The translations under genes were made by a program, and so were the position numbers. A stretch of DNA of 64,000 bases, taken from positions 3,596,001 to 3,660,000 of the forward strand of contig NZ_CP031705.1 of assembly GCF_022701255.1 (NCBI RefSeq). The letters run 5' to 3'. Positions within the stretch are counted from its first letter, which is position 1; each line of letters opens with the position of its first letter. The notes beneath the pieces are model-generated. The model was not told the origin of the DNA. It saw only the letters and a list, made by a program, of their open reading frames with translations, and did no database searches. Source of the DNA: Microcoleus vaginatus HSN003 (GTDB taxonomy: Bacteria > Cyanobacteriota > Cyanobacteriia > Cyanobacteriales > Microcoleaceae). Of the stretch, positions 53,576 through 62,560 are shown piece after piece.

Positions 53576-53788
53576 ATGGATATTACGGAGCAATTTGGTA
53601 AAAAAGTTAGACATTTCAGAAAGCTCAGAAATCTTTCCCAAGATCAGCTTGCAGAACTATCTGAATTACATCGCACCTATATTGGTTCAGTTGAACGAGG
53701 TGAAAGGAATATAACGCTACTTAATGCAAGCAAAATAGCCAAGGCCTTATCCGTTAGTCTAGCTGATCTGGTAATTGATGATGACTGA
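53576..53788 (+). CDS. Restriction-modification controller protein (XRE-family HTH)
   Basis: The 70-residue protein from ATG 53576 (MDITEQFGKKV) is almost entirely one helix-turn-helix domain: RHFRKLRNLSQDQLAELSELHRTYIGSVERGERNITLLNASKIAKALSVSLADLV, the typical C-protein size. C proteins delay endonuclease expression until the methyltransferase has protected the host. The frame extends back to 53549 by a TTG, but 53576 is the better start. The stop overlaps the endonuclease start by 11 bp, implying translational coupling. Confidence 0.88.
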   Translation: MDITEQFGKKVRHFRKLRNLSQDQLAELSELHRTYIGSVERGERNITLLNASKIAKALSVSLADLVIDDD

Positions 53789-54329
53789 AAGAAGACTCGA
53801 GCAAATTTTAGGAAGATACCAAAACTCATTTACCCAAAAAATTTATGCAGAAGAGAATGAAGAACACGATATTTTAATGGATGTATTTGGGATTTCTCCA
53901 ATAATAAAAAAAGAAAATAGGCAATATTGGGGACGTGAGTTAGGTATGTGTTGGCAATTGTTAGTTACTGAAACGTGTAAAACATATTGCAGTAGCTTTC
54001 AGCCAGCATTTAAAGTTGGAAGCGATGAGCCGTGCGATCTCATTGTTGATGGGTACGCAATAGATACAAAATATCGTATTGGCTCAGGAGATTCTGGAAC
54101 ACTGAAAAAGTTCAAATCTTATGGCCCACTACTTCGTACTTATAACTACGAACCCGTTTTTTTAATTCTTAGAAAAGATAATTTGTCCGCAGCTATTACA
54201 GCGTGCCAAGTAGGCACTTGGAAAGTTTACACTGGGGACGATTCGTTTGAGTTCATAAAAATAATAAGCGGGTTTGATTTAAAGTCATTTCTTATTGAAA
54301 AAGTGGGAGAATTCCCTGTATACCGCTGA
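53778..54329 (+). CDS. Type II restriction endonuclease (predicted)
   Basis: The 183-residue protein follows the controller in one operon. A PD-(D/E)XK-like core is visible: CDLIVDGYAIDTKYRIGSGD (Asp, then DTK; about residue 88-105), followed by a QVGTWKVYTGDDSFEF strand region. I assign it as the endonuclease from this motif, size and position between the controller and a DNA methyltransferase. The recognition site cannot be read from the sequence. Its last 38 bp overlap the 3' end of the convergent methyltransferase. ATG 53778 or 53781 are equally likely starts. Confidence 0.78.
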   Translation: MMTERRLEQILGRYQNSFTQKIYAEENEEHDILMDVFGISPIIKKENRQYWGRELGMCWQLLVTETCKTYCSSFQPAFKVGSDEPCDLIVDGYAIDTKYRIGSGDSGTLKKFKSYGPLLRTYNYEPVFLILRKDNLSAAITACQVGTWKVYTGDDSFEFIKIISGFDLKSFLIEKVGEFPVYR

Positions 54330-55233
54330 AACTATCAAGGCGCTTGTTGATAATCTCTATGTAGTCAGGTACTATTTCAATGCCAACATACCTAATGCCA
54401 AATTCTTTCGCCGCCAGCAATGTGGTTCCCGATCCTGCGAAAGGATCGATTAGAATAGAATTTTCCAAACGCGGTACAAATATTTCGACCAGCTTTCTCA
54501 TTAGAGCGAGTGGTTTAACTGTGCAATGGACGTTAAACTCCTCGGTTTTTTCACGCTGTATGCCTTCTAAAATATTTGATTGAAAACCACCAAACTGATC
54601 TTTAGTATAAAATACACCAGTACCATACTCCTGTAGAGTTTCCAAGTAATTATTGACCAGTGGTTTTTGAAGTACGCAGATTGCTTCCCATTCGTTCCTC
54701 AGACAACTGTGCCAACCATCCCATTGTTCAGGATTTTCATATCCTTTCTTCTCGAACTGTTGTTTGATATTGACACCTTTAGGGATACCACTCGATCTTT
54801 TATAAACAAGAATATCTCTCGCATAGAAACCAGCACTTTCAAGTGCTACTTGTACGTGAGCAACAGTCCGTGTGCTATTGAAAACTAAAACTGTCGCACC
54901 CGGTTTGCAGATACGAAAAAGCTGCTCGCCCCACTCAAAGCACCACTTTTCATAATCCAGAGTATTGTTACGATTCCTTTGATACCATTTTTCGTTTCTG
55001 ACTCCACCTGCTAAACCACTGCCATAGGGAATGTTTTTAACAAGGGTTTTATTTCCCTTGCCATTGACTCTTTCAATACGCCTTTGAATTTCTGAGTCAT
55101 CCCATTTATGACCAATAAATTCATAATTATAAGGTGGGTCAGTGATACACGCAGAAATATAATTTTCTGGCAAGGTCTTCATCACTTCACGACAGTCGCC
55201 AACCAAAACTTCATTTGAGGGAGTTTTTTTCAT
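54292..55233 (-). CDS. Type II DNA methyltransferase, beta class (N6-A or N4-C)
   Basis: The 313-residue enzyme has catalytic motif IV ITDPPYNYEFIGHKWDD near residue 33, ahead of the SAM motif I IDPFAGSGTTLLAAKEFGIRYVGIEI near residue 265. This order defines the beta class; DPPY suits adenine-N6 or cytosine-N4 methylation. A target-recognition region lies between (about 140-235). It protects the host from the partner endonuclease, with which it converges. Its promoter is on the far side, independent of the controller. Confidence 0.88.
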   Translation of the reverse strand: MKKTPSNEVLVGDCREVMKTLPENYISACITDPPYNYEFIGHKWDDSEIQRRIERVNGKGNKTLVKNIPYGSGLAGGVRNEKWYQRNRNNTLDYEKWCFEWGEQLFRICKPGATVLVFNSTRTVAHVQVALESAGFYARDILVYKRSSGIPKGVNIKQQFEKKGYENPEQWDGWHSCLRNEWEAICVLQKPLVNNYLETLQEYGTGVFYTKDQFGGFQSNILEGIQREKTEEFNVHCTVKPLALMRKLVEIFVPRLENSILIDPFAGSGTTLLAAKEFGIRYVGIEIVPDYIEIINKRLDSFSGIQGILPLFQ

Positions 55234-55391
55234 TAGTCAGGCAGTTACTAAAGTGGTAACTCAACTCTTAATTATGCCACATTTGCAGTATAGTATCCCT
55301 TCCGGTTGCATCAGTAGATAGGTTCGTTGCGACTTGTTTGGCTGCATACAACTATATAATTACGAGTCAACCGGAAATGCGTAAATCCTGA

Positions 55392-58121
55392 CTATTTCAA
55401 ATAAACCACCGTCACACCTGCACCTCCTTCTTTTTGACTGGCGAGCTCAAAGCGGGAAACCTGCGGATGAGTCGCGAGGAACTCGTGAACGCCGCGCCGC
55501 AACTGTCCCGTACCTTTGCCGTGAATTATCCACAGCACTCCGTATTCCACGGCTTTGGAAAGAGCTCTGTCTATTTCGATTTCTGCGTCTGAGACTCTCG
55601 CACCCCGTAGGTCGATCGAATTATTAGCAGTGCGAATGGCGATTTCGGGATTGGGTTTTGCAGGTTCCGCCGCTGCTTGCTTAGCTTTAGCCGCAGCCAG
55701 TGCTTGGGCTTGGGCTGCTACCTTGGCTAATTGAGCTTTAGTTTCCGGTTTTTGACCGTCGAGGGATTCAATTTCTCCTAGTTTGACACTCATTTTCATA
55801 ATCCCAAACCGAACGCTCAACTCTTCGTTAGCGTCGGGGCCGCTGAGGACTTCGGCGGTTTGGCCCAAGCTGGGAATGCGGATGCGATCGCCCACTTTCG
55901 GCATAAAACTCGGTTTGGGTTTAGCCGGTTGTTGCCGCGAGGGCAGATGTTTTTGGGAAATTTGATTTAAAGTATCTGTCGCTTGTTGGGCATTCTGAGC
56001 CGTCTGGTTGCCCGACTGCAAGCGACGAATGATTTGAGCAATTTCGGATTTTGCCGACCCGATCGCCTCATTTACTGCCACTTCCTGAGCTATTTTTAGT
56101 TCTCGCTCCCGCTCTTGCAAAGCGGCTGCTTTTTGAGAAACTTCTCTGTGCAGTTTTTCGGTTTGGTGTAGCAGTTGAGTTGCTTCTCTGGCCTTGGTTT
56201 CCTGTTTCCGGCGCTGTGCTTCGAGTCCCGCAATCACTTGATTGACATCTTGAGACGCTCCCCCGACATAGGTTTGAGCTTCATCGACTATCGATGGTAG
56301 CAAACCAAGTCTTTTGGCAATGGTGAGGGCGTTGGAACGTCCGGGAATTCCCCACAGCAAGCGATAGGTTGGCTGCATGGAATTGTCGTCAAATTCTACT
56401 GAGGCATTTTCAAAGCGGGAGTCTTGATATTTGAGGGCTTTGAGTTCGCCAAAGTGAGTAGTTGCAACTGTTAATAGGGAATGTTGGGCGAGGTATTGCA
56501 ACAGGGCGATCGCCAATGCACTGCCTTCTGAGGGGTCTGTACCCGCTCCTACTTCGTCCAACAAAACTAAAGATTTGGTAATTGGTAATTGGGAATTGGG
56601 ATTTGGGATTTGGGGTTGGGGAATTTGTAATTTAGGTTTGAGAATTGGGAGAGCAGAAACAGTGCTCTGTGTGTCTGTGACTTCTTGGTCTTGCTGTTGG
56701 GAATTAGTAATTGGAAGGTTTGAATTTTCTTCCCCTTCAGCCGGCGATTTATTGTCTAAAACTTCTAAAATGCGGCTGATGCGGCGGATATGGCCGGAGA
56801 AAGTAGACAAACTTTGCTGCAAAGATTGTTCGTCACCAATATCGGCTAAAATATTGTCGAACCAAGGCAATTCTACGGGTTCGCGGGCAGCAACAAACAT
56901 TCCTGCTTTCGCCATTAAAGCTGCCAATCCCAAGGTTTTGAGGGTGACAGTTTTGCCGCCAGTGTTGGGGCCTGTGATGGCGACGACGCGGATGTGCGGC
57001 CCGATCGTTAAATCGACCGGCACGACTGGAAAGCCTTGTTCGTGCTGTTGCTGCCAAACTAATAAAGGATGTCGCAACTGGCGCAGGGTAATTTGCGATC
57101 GCAAGTTGCGAATTAATAATTGACTTTTTTCTGAGTTTTCCTCATCTTCTTTTTCTTCTTTTTCCTCATCTTCTTTTTCGGGATTTTTTGGTGCTAATTC
57201 TGGCTCTCCCAATTCGATAAATTTCGGCGGATTTCCTTGCAACCAAAAACTATAACGCGCTTTAGCGGCCGCTAAATCTAAAGTTGTAACTACCCCCACC
57301 AATCTGTCTAAATCGGGTTTGACTGCTGCGACTTGCTCCGTGAGGGCGCGGCGGACTGCTTCTTCTTCGGCTTGTTCTTGCCTGAGAAACTGCCGCATTT
57401 GGTTGTTAAGATTGACTGTGCTGTGGGGTTCTACGTAGAGTGTCGCGCCGCTGGCCGAGGAGTCATGAACGATGCCCGGTATGGCATCTTTTTGGGGAGC
57501 TTTGACGGGAATGACAAAGCGTCCGCTTCTTTGGGTAATTAGTTGTTCTTGTACGGCGTTGGATTGGCGCTGCAAAATCCCCTGCAATATTTGATAAATG
57601 CGATCGCGCAACTGTCGCATTTGAACTCTAATTCCTGCTAATTTAGGAGTGGCTCTGTCTGCTACTTGAGCGCGATCGTCTATACAGCGATGGATTTCTT
57701 GCTCTAGTTCGGGATAAGTCCGCAATTGAGCTGCCAGTTCTTTGAGCGTCGGCACATTTGCCTGAGAGTCAATTATCCGGCGCAATTGCCTTGCTCCGGC
57801 GAGGGTAGTAGCAATTGCCAGCAATTCTTCGCCGCTGAGCAAACCTTGCAGTTCGGCTCGTTGCAGCGAAGTGCCGATGTCTTGGATTCCTTCAAAACTC
57901 AAAGCACCGCCAGCGCGGCTCTCTAACTGATAAGCTTCATTAGTTTGGGCTAGGAGTTCTGCTGTTTGAGCTTGAGTTGCGGGGATTGGGAGGTCGAGGG
58001 CGGCGGCGACGCCGAGTTTGGTGGCCGCGAAGGTAGCCAAGTGCTGACACAGGCGCGGCCATTCTAATAGTTCTAGTGTTTCGGCTTGAATCAAAGTTGA
58101 GGTGGTGTTGGTAATTAGCAT
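55392..58121 (-). CDS. mutS2: Endonuclease MutS2
   Basis: MutS-family ATPase thought to limit homologous recombination or act on stalled ribosomes. Walker A ITGPNTGGKTVTLK (about residue 385), Walker B LVLLDEVGAGTDPSEGSAL, ATTHFGELK, and a C-terminal Smr nuclease domain with IDLRGARVSDAEIEID and HGKGTGQLRRGV. Length 909 exceeds the usual 780-830. Two low-complexity insertions account for it: an acidic EKEDEEKEEKEDEEN stretch, and about 50 residues (LPITNSQQQDQE...PQPQIPNPNSQLPITK) coded by CAATTxx heptamers between Walker A and Walker B. The frame remains intact. Confidence 0.92.
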   Translation of the reverse strand: MLITNTTSTLIQAETLELLEWPRLCQHLATFAATKLGVAAALDLPIPATQAQTAELLAQTNEAYQLESRAGGALSFEGIQDIGTSLQRAELQGLLSGEELLAIATTLAGARQLRRIIDSQANVPTLKELAAQLRTYPELEQEIHRCIDDRAQVADRATPKLAGIRVQMRQLRDRIYQILQGILQRQSNAVQEQLITQRSGRFVIPVKAPQKDAIPGIVHDSSASGATLYVEPHSTVNLNNQMRQFLRQEQAEEEAVRRALTEQVAAVKPDLDRLVGVVTTLDLAAAKARYSFWLQGNPPKFIELGEPELAPKNPEKEDEEKEEKEDEENSEKSQLLIRNLRSQITLRQLRHPLLVWQQQHEQGFPVVPVDLTIGPHIRVVAITGPNTGGKTVTLKTLGLAALMAKAGMFVAAREPVELPWFDNILADIGDEQSLQQSLSTFSGHIRRISRILEVLDNKSPAEGEENSNLPITNSQQQDQEVTDTQSTVSALPILKPKLQIPQPQIPNPNSQLPITKSLVLLDEVGAGTDPSEGSALAIALLQYLAQHSLLTVATTHFGELKALKYQDSRFENASVEFDDNSMQPTYRLLWGIPGRSNALTIAKRLGLLPSIVDEAQTYVGGASQDVNQVIAGLEAQRRKQETKAREATQLLHQTEKLHREVSQKAAALQERERELKIAQEVAVNEAIGSAKSEIAQIIRRLQSGNQTAQNAQQATDTLNQISQKHLPSRQQPAKPKPSFMPKVGDRIRIPSLGQTAEVLSGPDANEELSVRFGIMKMSVKLGEIESLDGQKPETKAQLAKVAAQAQALAAAKAKQAAAEPAKPNPEIAIRTANNSIDLRGARVSDAEIEIDRALSKAVEYGVLWIIHGKGTGQLRRGVHEFLATHPQVSRFELASQKEGGAGVTVVYLK
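56575..56735. repeat. CAATTxx heptamers inside the mutS2 coding frame
   Basis: TTGGTAATTGGGAATTGGGATTTGGGATTTGGGG and a further ATTAGTAATTGG copy belong to the same heptamer family as 13853-13930. They are translated as a Pro/Asn/Gln-rich loop between the two Walker motifs. Confidence 0.8.
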
Positions 58122-58560
58122 TCTCAGGCGCTGACCGAGAAGGTGAATTTAACGATACTATTAATTGATTTTAAAGTTTTTTATTGTTTCCTGGCGCAAT
58201 TTGAGAAAGTATCTGCGATCGTCCTCAGCAGTCTTTCGGCAGAAAGCTCTGATGTACCATTAATTACTAAGGAGAAAATTTGCATTTTTGCATTGCCCGT
58301 CTAAAATTATACCTTCTCGTGATACCAGTCCCCAAAAAATATGCAATTGTAGGCAAGCTCCCAACTATTATTATACAGTAACTCCTTCCCCATTTTTTAG
58401 TCGAAAATATAAAATCTAAAATGGTATGAGCTATTTTTGGTTTTGAGGGATCGGGCATCGGCTGTTTTTGGGTGGCATTGAACTATTTGGGAATTTTAAA
58501 TATGTCAGTGCAATTCTGGCGGTTGTATCCTAAAAAGTAATTTGTGGAGTTGGTAGAAGT
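58122..58560. other. Intergenic region without recognisable gene
   Basis: AT-rich spacer between divergent mutS2 and the receiver-kinase gene. I see no tRNA, riboswitch or gene; the 63-codon frame at 58267-58458 has no family features. Both promoters must lie here. Confidence 0.5.
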
Positions 58561-59808
58561 ATGGCAAAGATTCTGGCGATAATCGCGGATACTGTGAGTT
58601 TTCAAGTTGTGCAAGAGTTACTCGGCCAAGAGGGACATCAGGTGAAAGTCGTTTCCGACGACCAAGAGGGTTTAGACTGGGCGAGGGAATTGTCCCCCGA
58701 TGCGATAATTTGCGATGGGACTTCGCCTCAAATCAACTTTTTGGAGGTGTGCCGGCTGGTGAAAGCCGATCGAGAATTGGCGGCAGCCTATTTTATTCTG
58801 CTGACAACACCGGAGCAATTTGATGAAATTCAAGAATTGGATGCGCCCTTTGACGATTTTCTGTTTAAACCGATAGTTAAGCAGGAATTATTGGCGCGGC
58901 TGCGTGCTTCTAAGAAAGCGCACGAGTTGAGGGCGCGGTTGGAGTTAACCCAGCAAGAATTGGATCTGTCGCGCGATCGAATGCTGCAAACTGAAAAAAT
59001 GTCTAGTTTGGGCGAATTGGTATCAGGTATCGCCCACGAAATTAACAACCCAATTACTTTTATTTACAGCAATCTAACTCACGTCCAAAGCTACGCGACC
59101 GATTTAATTGAACTGCTGCGATTGTATCAAAAAGAGCTAGTCAATCCCGGCTCGGAAATTATGCAAAAACAACAAGATATGGATGTGGAATTCGTACTCG
59201 ACGATTTATTAAAAATTGTGAGTTCCATGCGTACCGGGAGCGATCGCATCCGCCAAATAATCTTGTCGCTACAGGATTTTTCCCGCAGCGATCGATCGGG
59301 CTGGCAGTTATTCGATGTTTCCGACGGTTTAGAAAATACTCTGTTGTTGTTACAGCACCGCTTGCCGGCGCGCGAGGGAAGGCGAGACATCAAGGTGATG
59401 AAAGAATTCGGCAATTTGCCACAAATTGAGTGTTATGCAGGTATGCTCAATCAAGCTTTTCTGAATATCCTCAATCACGCGATCGATGTTTTGGAAGAGT
59501 CTGCTCAAGAGTTGGCAGAGTTGGAATCACTCAAATTTAAGCCTGTGATTTTGATTAGCACTCAGGTGGTCGATCCTGAGCGAATTTCTATTGAGATTGC
59601 TGATAACGACATGGCAATTAGCAAAGATATCACAGCGCAACTTTCTGAGCCATTTTTGGTTGCCCAACCTGCGGAACCACCCATCTACTCGGGACTTGCT
59701 CTCAGCTATCAGATAATTGTCGAGCAGCACAAAGGAGAGTTAAGGTGTTTTTCTGAACCCGGTAAAGGTACTAAAATTTACCTAGAAATTCCCCTGCGTC
59801 ACAGCTAA
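58561..59808 (+). CDS. Response-regulator/histidine-kinase hybrid with degenerate ATPase site
   Basis: The 415-residue protein starts with a receiver domain (residues 1-118; phosphoacceptor Asp probably in AIICDGTSP, Lys in LFKPI). A coiled coil (ELRARLELTQQELDLSRDRM) follows, then the H-box SLGELVSGIAHEINNPITFIYSNL and an ATPase domain. Its N box is NQAFLNILNHAIDVL, but the G1 box reads IADNDMAIS (usual DNGxGI) and the G2 box YSGLALSY (usual GTGLGLS), so ATP binding is doubtful. A phosphotransfer or phosphatase role is possible. Soluble; partner unknown. Confidence 0.85.
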   Translation: MAKILAIIADTVSFQVVQELLGQEGHQVKVVSDDQEGLDWARELSPDAIICDGTSPQINFLEVCRLVKADRELAAAYFILLTTPEQFDEIQELDAPFDDFLFKPIVKQELLARLRASKKAHELRARLELTQQELDLSRDRMLQTEKMSSLGELVSGIAHEINNPITFIYSNLTHVQSYATDLIELLRLYQKELVNPGSEIMQKQQDMDVEFVLDDLLKIVSSMRTGSDRIRQIILSLQDFSRSDRSGWQLFDVSDGLENTLLLLQHRLPAREGRRDIKVMKEFGNLPQIECYAGMLNQAFLNILNHAIDVLEESAQELAELESLKFKPVILISTQVVDPERISIEIADNDMAISKDITAQLSEPFLVAQPAEPPIYSGLALSYQIIVEQHKGELRCFSEPGKGTKIYLEIPLRHS

Positions 59809-59814
59809 TTAATA

Positions 59815-60062
59815 CTATTTACCGTTGGTGGGGGCGGGTTTTTGAGATTGTTTGTTTTAGCCTGAGATGAGGGTGAATCCGCCCCTACAATGACTGCATT
59901 TTTTTAAAATGTAAAATTTTGTAGAGGGAATGGCAGAAGTTATCGAAAAGAGACTTGAGTTGATATTCAAGAGATTTGAAGGAGAGAGGAAGAGAATAGA
60001 AATATGAATAATTCCATCGAGAGGGGCAACCACGGGAGATTGCCCCTACAAAACACGGTTAT
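59815..60062. repeat. Two short interspersed repeats in a gap
   Basis: GGGGGCGGGTTT...AATCCGCCCCTAC (about 59827-59888) and GAGGGGCAACCACGGGAGATTGCCCCTAC (60018-60050) are palindromic, G/C-rich intergenic repeats with outward CCCCTAC ends. No gene is supported between them. Confidence 0.6.
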
Positions 60063-60092
60063 GTAGATGTTGCGTGTCTAGGAGTGGAATAA

Positions 60093-61186
60093 CTAAAGGG
60101 AGACTTGCGCGCCTTGAGTATCGAGGCCGATCGCCCTTACCTCAGCCTTTACCCCAAATTCCATCCAAGCAGCCGCCATCGCTTTCTCAACCGCAACAGC
60201 GTTAGCCACATCCGTTAAAGCTAAAAGCGTTGGCCCGGCACCGCTAATTACCATTCCACAAGCCCCTGCATTCACGGCGGCTTGTTGCACCCCTTCATAT
60301 CCCTTAATCAGAGATTGTCGGTAAGGTTGGTGAATCTTGTCTTGGAGGGCGCAGCGCAGCCAGTTTTCATTCCCAGTTTCCAAAGCCCGTACTAGCAAAC
60401 CGAGGTGTGCGGCATTGAAAATCGCATCAGCCTTACTGTAATCTGCTGGCAAAACTTTGCGGGCTTCGGCTGTAGACAGTTCAAAATCGGGAATGGCTAC
60501 CACGGCCACAATATTTGGATGCCAGGGAATATCGCAAATTTCCCAGGAACCCCCCCCTTGCCCCCCCTTGCTAAGGGGGGGTGATGGTAGAATTTCCGCA
60601 TCTAAGGGTGATTGTTCTCTTGGCCCCGCTTCGGTAAGGGGGAGTTCTTCTCTTAGCCCCGCTTCGGTAAGCGGGAGTTGTTCTCTTAGCCCCCCCTTAG
60701 TAAGGGGGGGTTGGGGGGTGGATTGCTAGCAGCGAGGCGACATCCTCCGAGTAAAGCGGGGACAACGTTGTCGGGATGTCCTTCAAGTTCGATCGCCAAT
60801 TGCATCACTTCCACTTGACTCAAAGGCTTTCCGGCTAACTCATTTGCACCGACTAACCCACCGACAATAGCTGTGGCGGAACTTCCCAAACCTCTAGCCA
60901 GCGGAACTTGCATATCTATATGTATCGCTACAGGGGGCGGCGATTGGTTGAGGCGATCGTATAATTTGACAAAGGCTAGATAAGCGAGATTGCTGTCATC
61001 TGCCTTGACTTTGGCAGCTTCTTTGCCTGTAACGGTAATTTTTAGTTTCTCGGTTGCTGAGGGTTCGAGTCGGGAGAATTGGAAGCGGTTGTAGAGGCTT
61101 AAAGCGGCGCCGATGCAGTCAAAGCCGGGACCTAGGTTGGCGGTTGTGGCGGGTACGGTGACGGTGACGGTGGAAGTTTCGGGCAT
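60093..61186 (-). pseudogene. thrB: Homoserine kinase gene interrupted by a repeat array with a frame break
   Basis: Phosphorylates homoserine in threonine synthesis (GHMP kinase). The N-terminal half (61186 down to 60740) has [29 protein letters not shown], the ATP motif [25 protein letters not shown] and ends GGCRLAAS. The C-terminal half resumes at WEICDIPWHPNIVAVVAIPDFELSTAEARKVL and continues to SGAGPTLLALTD. Between them lies about 180 bp of repeat. The N-half frame stops inside it at TAA 60686-60688. The C-half frame is open through the whole array but offset by one base. A one-base change in a C7 or G7 run would give a continuous kinase with about 60 extra residues. A 3' piece is duplicated at 7812. 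Confidence 0.88.
60542..60722. repeat. CCCCCCTTAGTAAGGGGGG repeat array inside thrB
   Basis: Plus strand: CCCCCCCTTGCTAAGGGGGGG (60561-60581), a TCTAAGGGTGATTGTTCTCTT unit, two GCCCCGCTTCGGTAAGxGGGAGTT units (60622-60646, 60656-60680) separated by TTCTCTTA, and CCCCCCCTTAGTAAGGGGGGGTTGGGGGG (60691-60719). Together five related palindromic modules. Confidence 0.85.
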
Positions 61187-61276
61187 TTTTTGAATGGTGG
61201 ATTTGGAATGTTTAACGGCAGATGAATGCGGATGAACGCCGATCGCAGGATATTATACTATGTTTTCAAAAGCCAT

Positions 61277-61768
61277 TTATTCTTGCAGCATTTCAAGGTG
61301 CTTGATGGCATCTTGATAATCGTTGGTATTGCCATCTTTTTGATAGAGTTCCGCTGCTTTTTGATAATCGGCGATCGCCCCCGGTTCGTCTTCTAAGAAC
61401 TCGCGGACTCTGGCGCGGTTGTAGTAGGCGTCGCCGTAGTTGGGGTTGATTTCAATGGCGCGATCGAAATCCGCTTTAGCTGCTTGATAGTCTTTGAGAT
61501 TGCGGCCGTGGATAATGCCGCGTTTGTTGTAGGCTTTGGCGTAGTTGGGGTTGAGGCGGATGGCTTCGGTGTAATCGGCGATCGCCCCTTGAATGTCTCC
61601 TGCTTCTGATTTTTTTAAAGCGCTATTAAATAAGTCTTCGGCGGTATTTTGAGCAAGAGTTCTTTGAACTATTAAAGCTGAATATTCAGCAGAAACAGCA
61701 GGGGATACATTACCCAAGATAGTCAAGATTCCTATAGTACCAATTAAATTGTAAAATGATGATTTCAT
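61277..61768 (-). CDS. Exported TPR-repeat protein
   Basis: The 163-residue protein has a signal peptide (MKSSFYNLIGTIGILTILGNVSPAVSAEYSA, cleavage after about 27). Three TPRs follow: DLFNSALKKSEAGDIQGAIADYTEAIRLNPNYAKAYNKRGIIH, then KDYQAAKADFDRAIEINPNYGDAYYNRARVRE, then DEPGAIADYQKAAELYQK. Likely a periplasmic scaffold for protein contacts. It is 3 bp after the Uma2 stop on the same strand, so the two may be cotranscribed, though a functional link is not obvious. Confidence 0.85.
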   Translation of the reverse strand: MKSSFYNLIGTIGILTILGNVSPAVSAEYSALIVQRTLAQNTAEDLFNSALKKSEAGDIQGAIADYTEAIRLNPNYAKAYNKRGIIHGRNLKDYQAAKADFDRAIEINPNYGDAYYNRARVREFLEDEPGAIADYQKAAELYQKDGNTNDYQDAIKHLEMLQE

Positions 61769-61771
61769 AAT

Positions 61772-62338
61772 TTATGCAAAAATTTGAGCGACAGAACAAC
61801 TAAAACCGGGCAACAAAGGGGAATTTAGTTCATCATTGCTCAACAGCGTAGCAATGAGCCTTAAACTTGCTTGTTCCCTGCGATAAACTTCTATTTGCTG
61901 CAATTGCCAATTCACAACCCAGTATTCCTGCACTCCTCGCACCGAATAGAGTCGGAGTTTCAAATCTCGATCGCGTCTATGATTGTCTGCACCGGGGGAC
62001 AATACTTCAACAATTAACTCGGGTGCGGCGGTTAAATGGCCGGCTTCGTCTAGCAAAATAGCCAAGCGTTCGTTGCTGGCCCAAACTACATCGGGAATAA
62101 CGTTATCAGCATCCGTGAAAATAAGACCAGGATTGATTGCAGCTCGTCCTAAACCTGCAGACATCGACCAAGTATCGAGCACAGAGAAAAATCTGCCACA
62201 AGTCTGTTGATGACCCCAATGCGGTGCTCTAGTCACAAATAGCTCCCCATCAATAATTTCATAACGATCGCCGTTATCGGGCAATAGTTCTAAATCGGCG
62301 GTAGTCCAGCGTACTTTATCAGGTATTGTCTGGCTCAT
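61772..62338 (-). CDS. Uma2 family endonuclease-like protein
   Basis: The 188-residue product from ATG 62338 (MSQTIPDKVRWTTADLELLPDNGDRYEIIDGELFVTRAP) is a classical cyanobacterial Uma2: DGDRYEIIDGEL, IPDVVWAS, APELIVEVLSPGADNHRRDRDLKLRLYSVRGVQEYWVVN. The core Asp, Glu and Lys/Arg positions (PDVV, ELIVEV, RDLKLRLY) follow the PD-(D/E)XK fold. The upstream frame to 62410 is not family-like. Nuclease activity is presumed from the fold only. Confidence 0.88.
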   Translation of the reverse strand: MSQTIPDKVRWTTADLELLPDNGDRYEIIDGELFVTRAPHWGHQQTCGRFFSVLDTWSMSAGLGRAAINPGLIFTDADNVIPDVVWASNERLAILLDEAGHLTAAPELIVEVLSPGADNHRRDRDLKLRLYSVRGVQEYWVVNWQLQQIEVYRREQASLRLIATLLSNDELNSPLLPGFSCSVAQIFA

Positions 62339-62460
62339 ACAAGCACTCTTGATAGGTGATAGAAACATTCTAAACGATCGAGCTTCTACATGATCCACAG
62401 CTTGAAACAATCGGCATACACTAACTTTCCCTTTTTGTAGGCGAGACTCAGAATATTGAA

Positions 62461-62486
62461 ACCCGCCGGGGCGCGGGTTTCGTTTT
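62461..62486 (+). terminator. GC-rich hairpin with T-run
   Basis: GAAACCCGC and GCGGGTTTC form a 9-bp stem round a CGGGGC loop and are followed by GTTTTT. No plus-strand gene ends nearby, so it may be an isolated repeat element rather than a working terminator; on the minus strand the T-run is missing. Confidence 0.4.
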
Positions 62487-62560
62487 TGTAGACGCGATTT
62501 TGCATCGCCGAATTTTTAGATCGCCCAATTTAAAATTATTTAAAATTTCAAATCGCGCGA

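Noticed and set aside
59930..60007. A 25-codon ORF (MAEVIEKRLELIF...)
   Set aside because: Too short and flanked by repeats; no evidence for translation.
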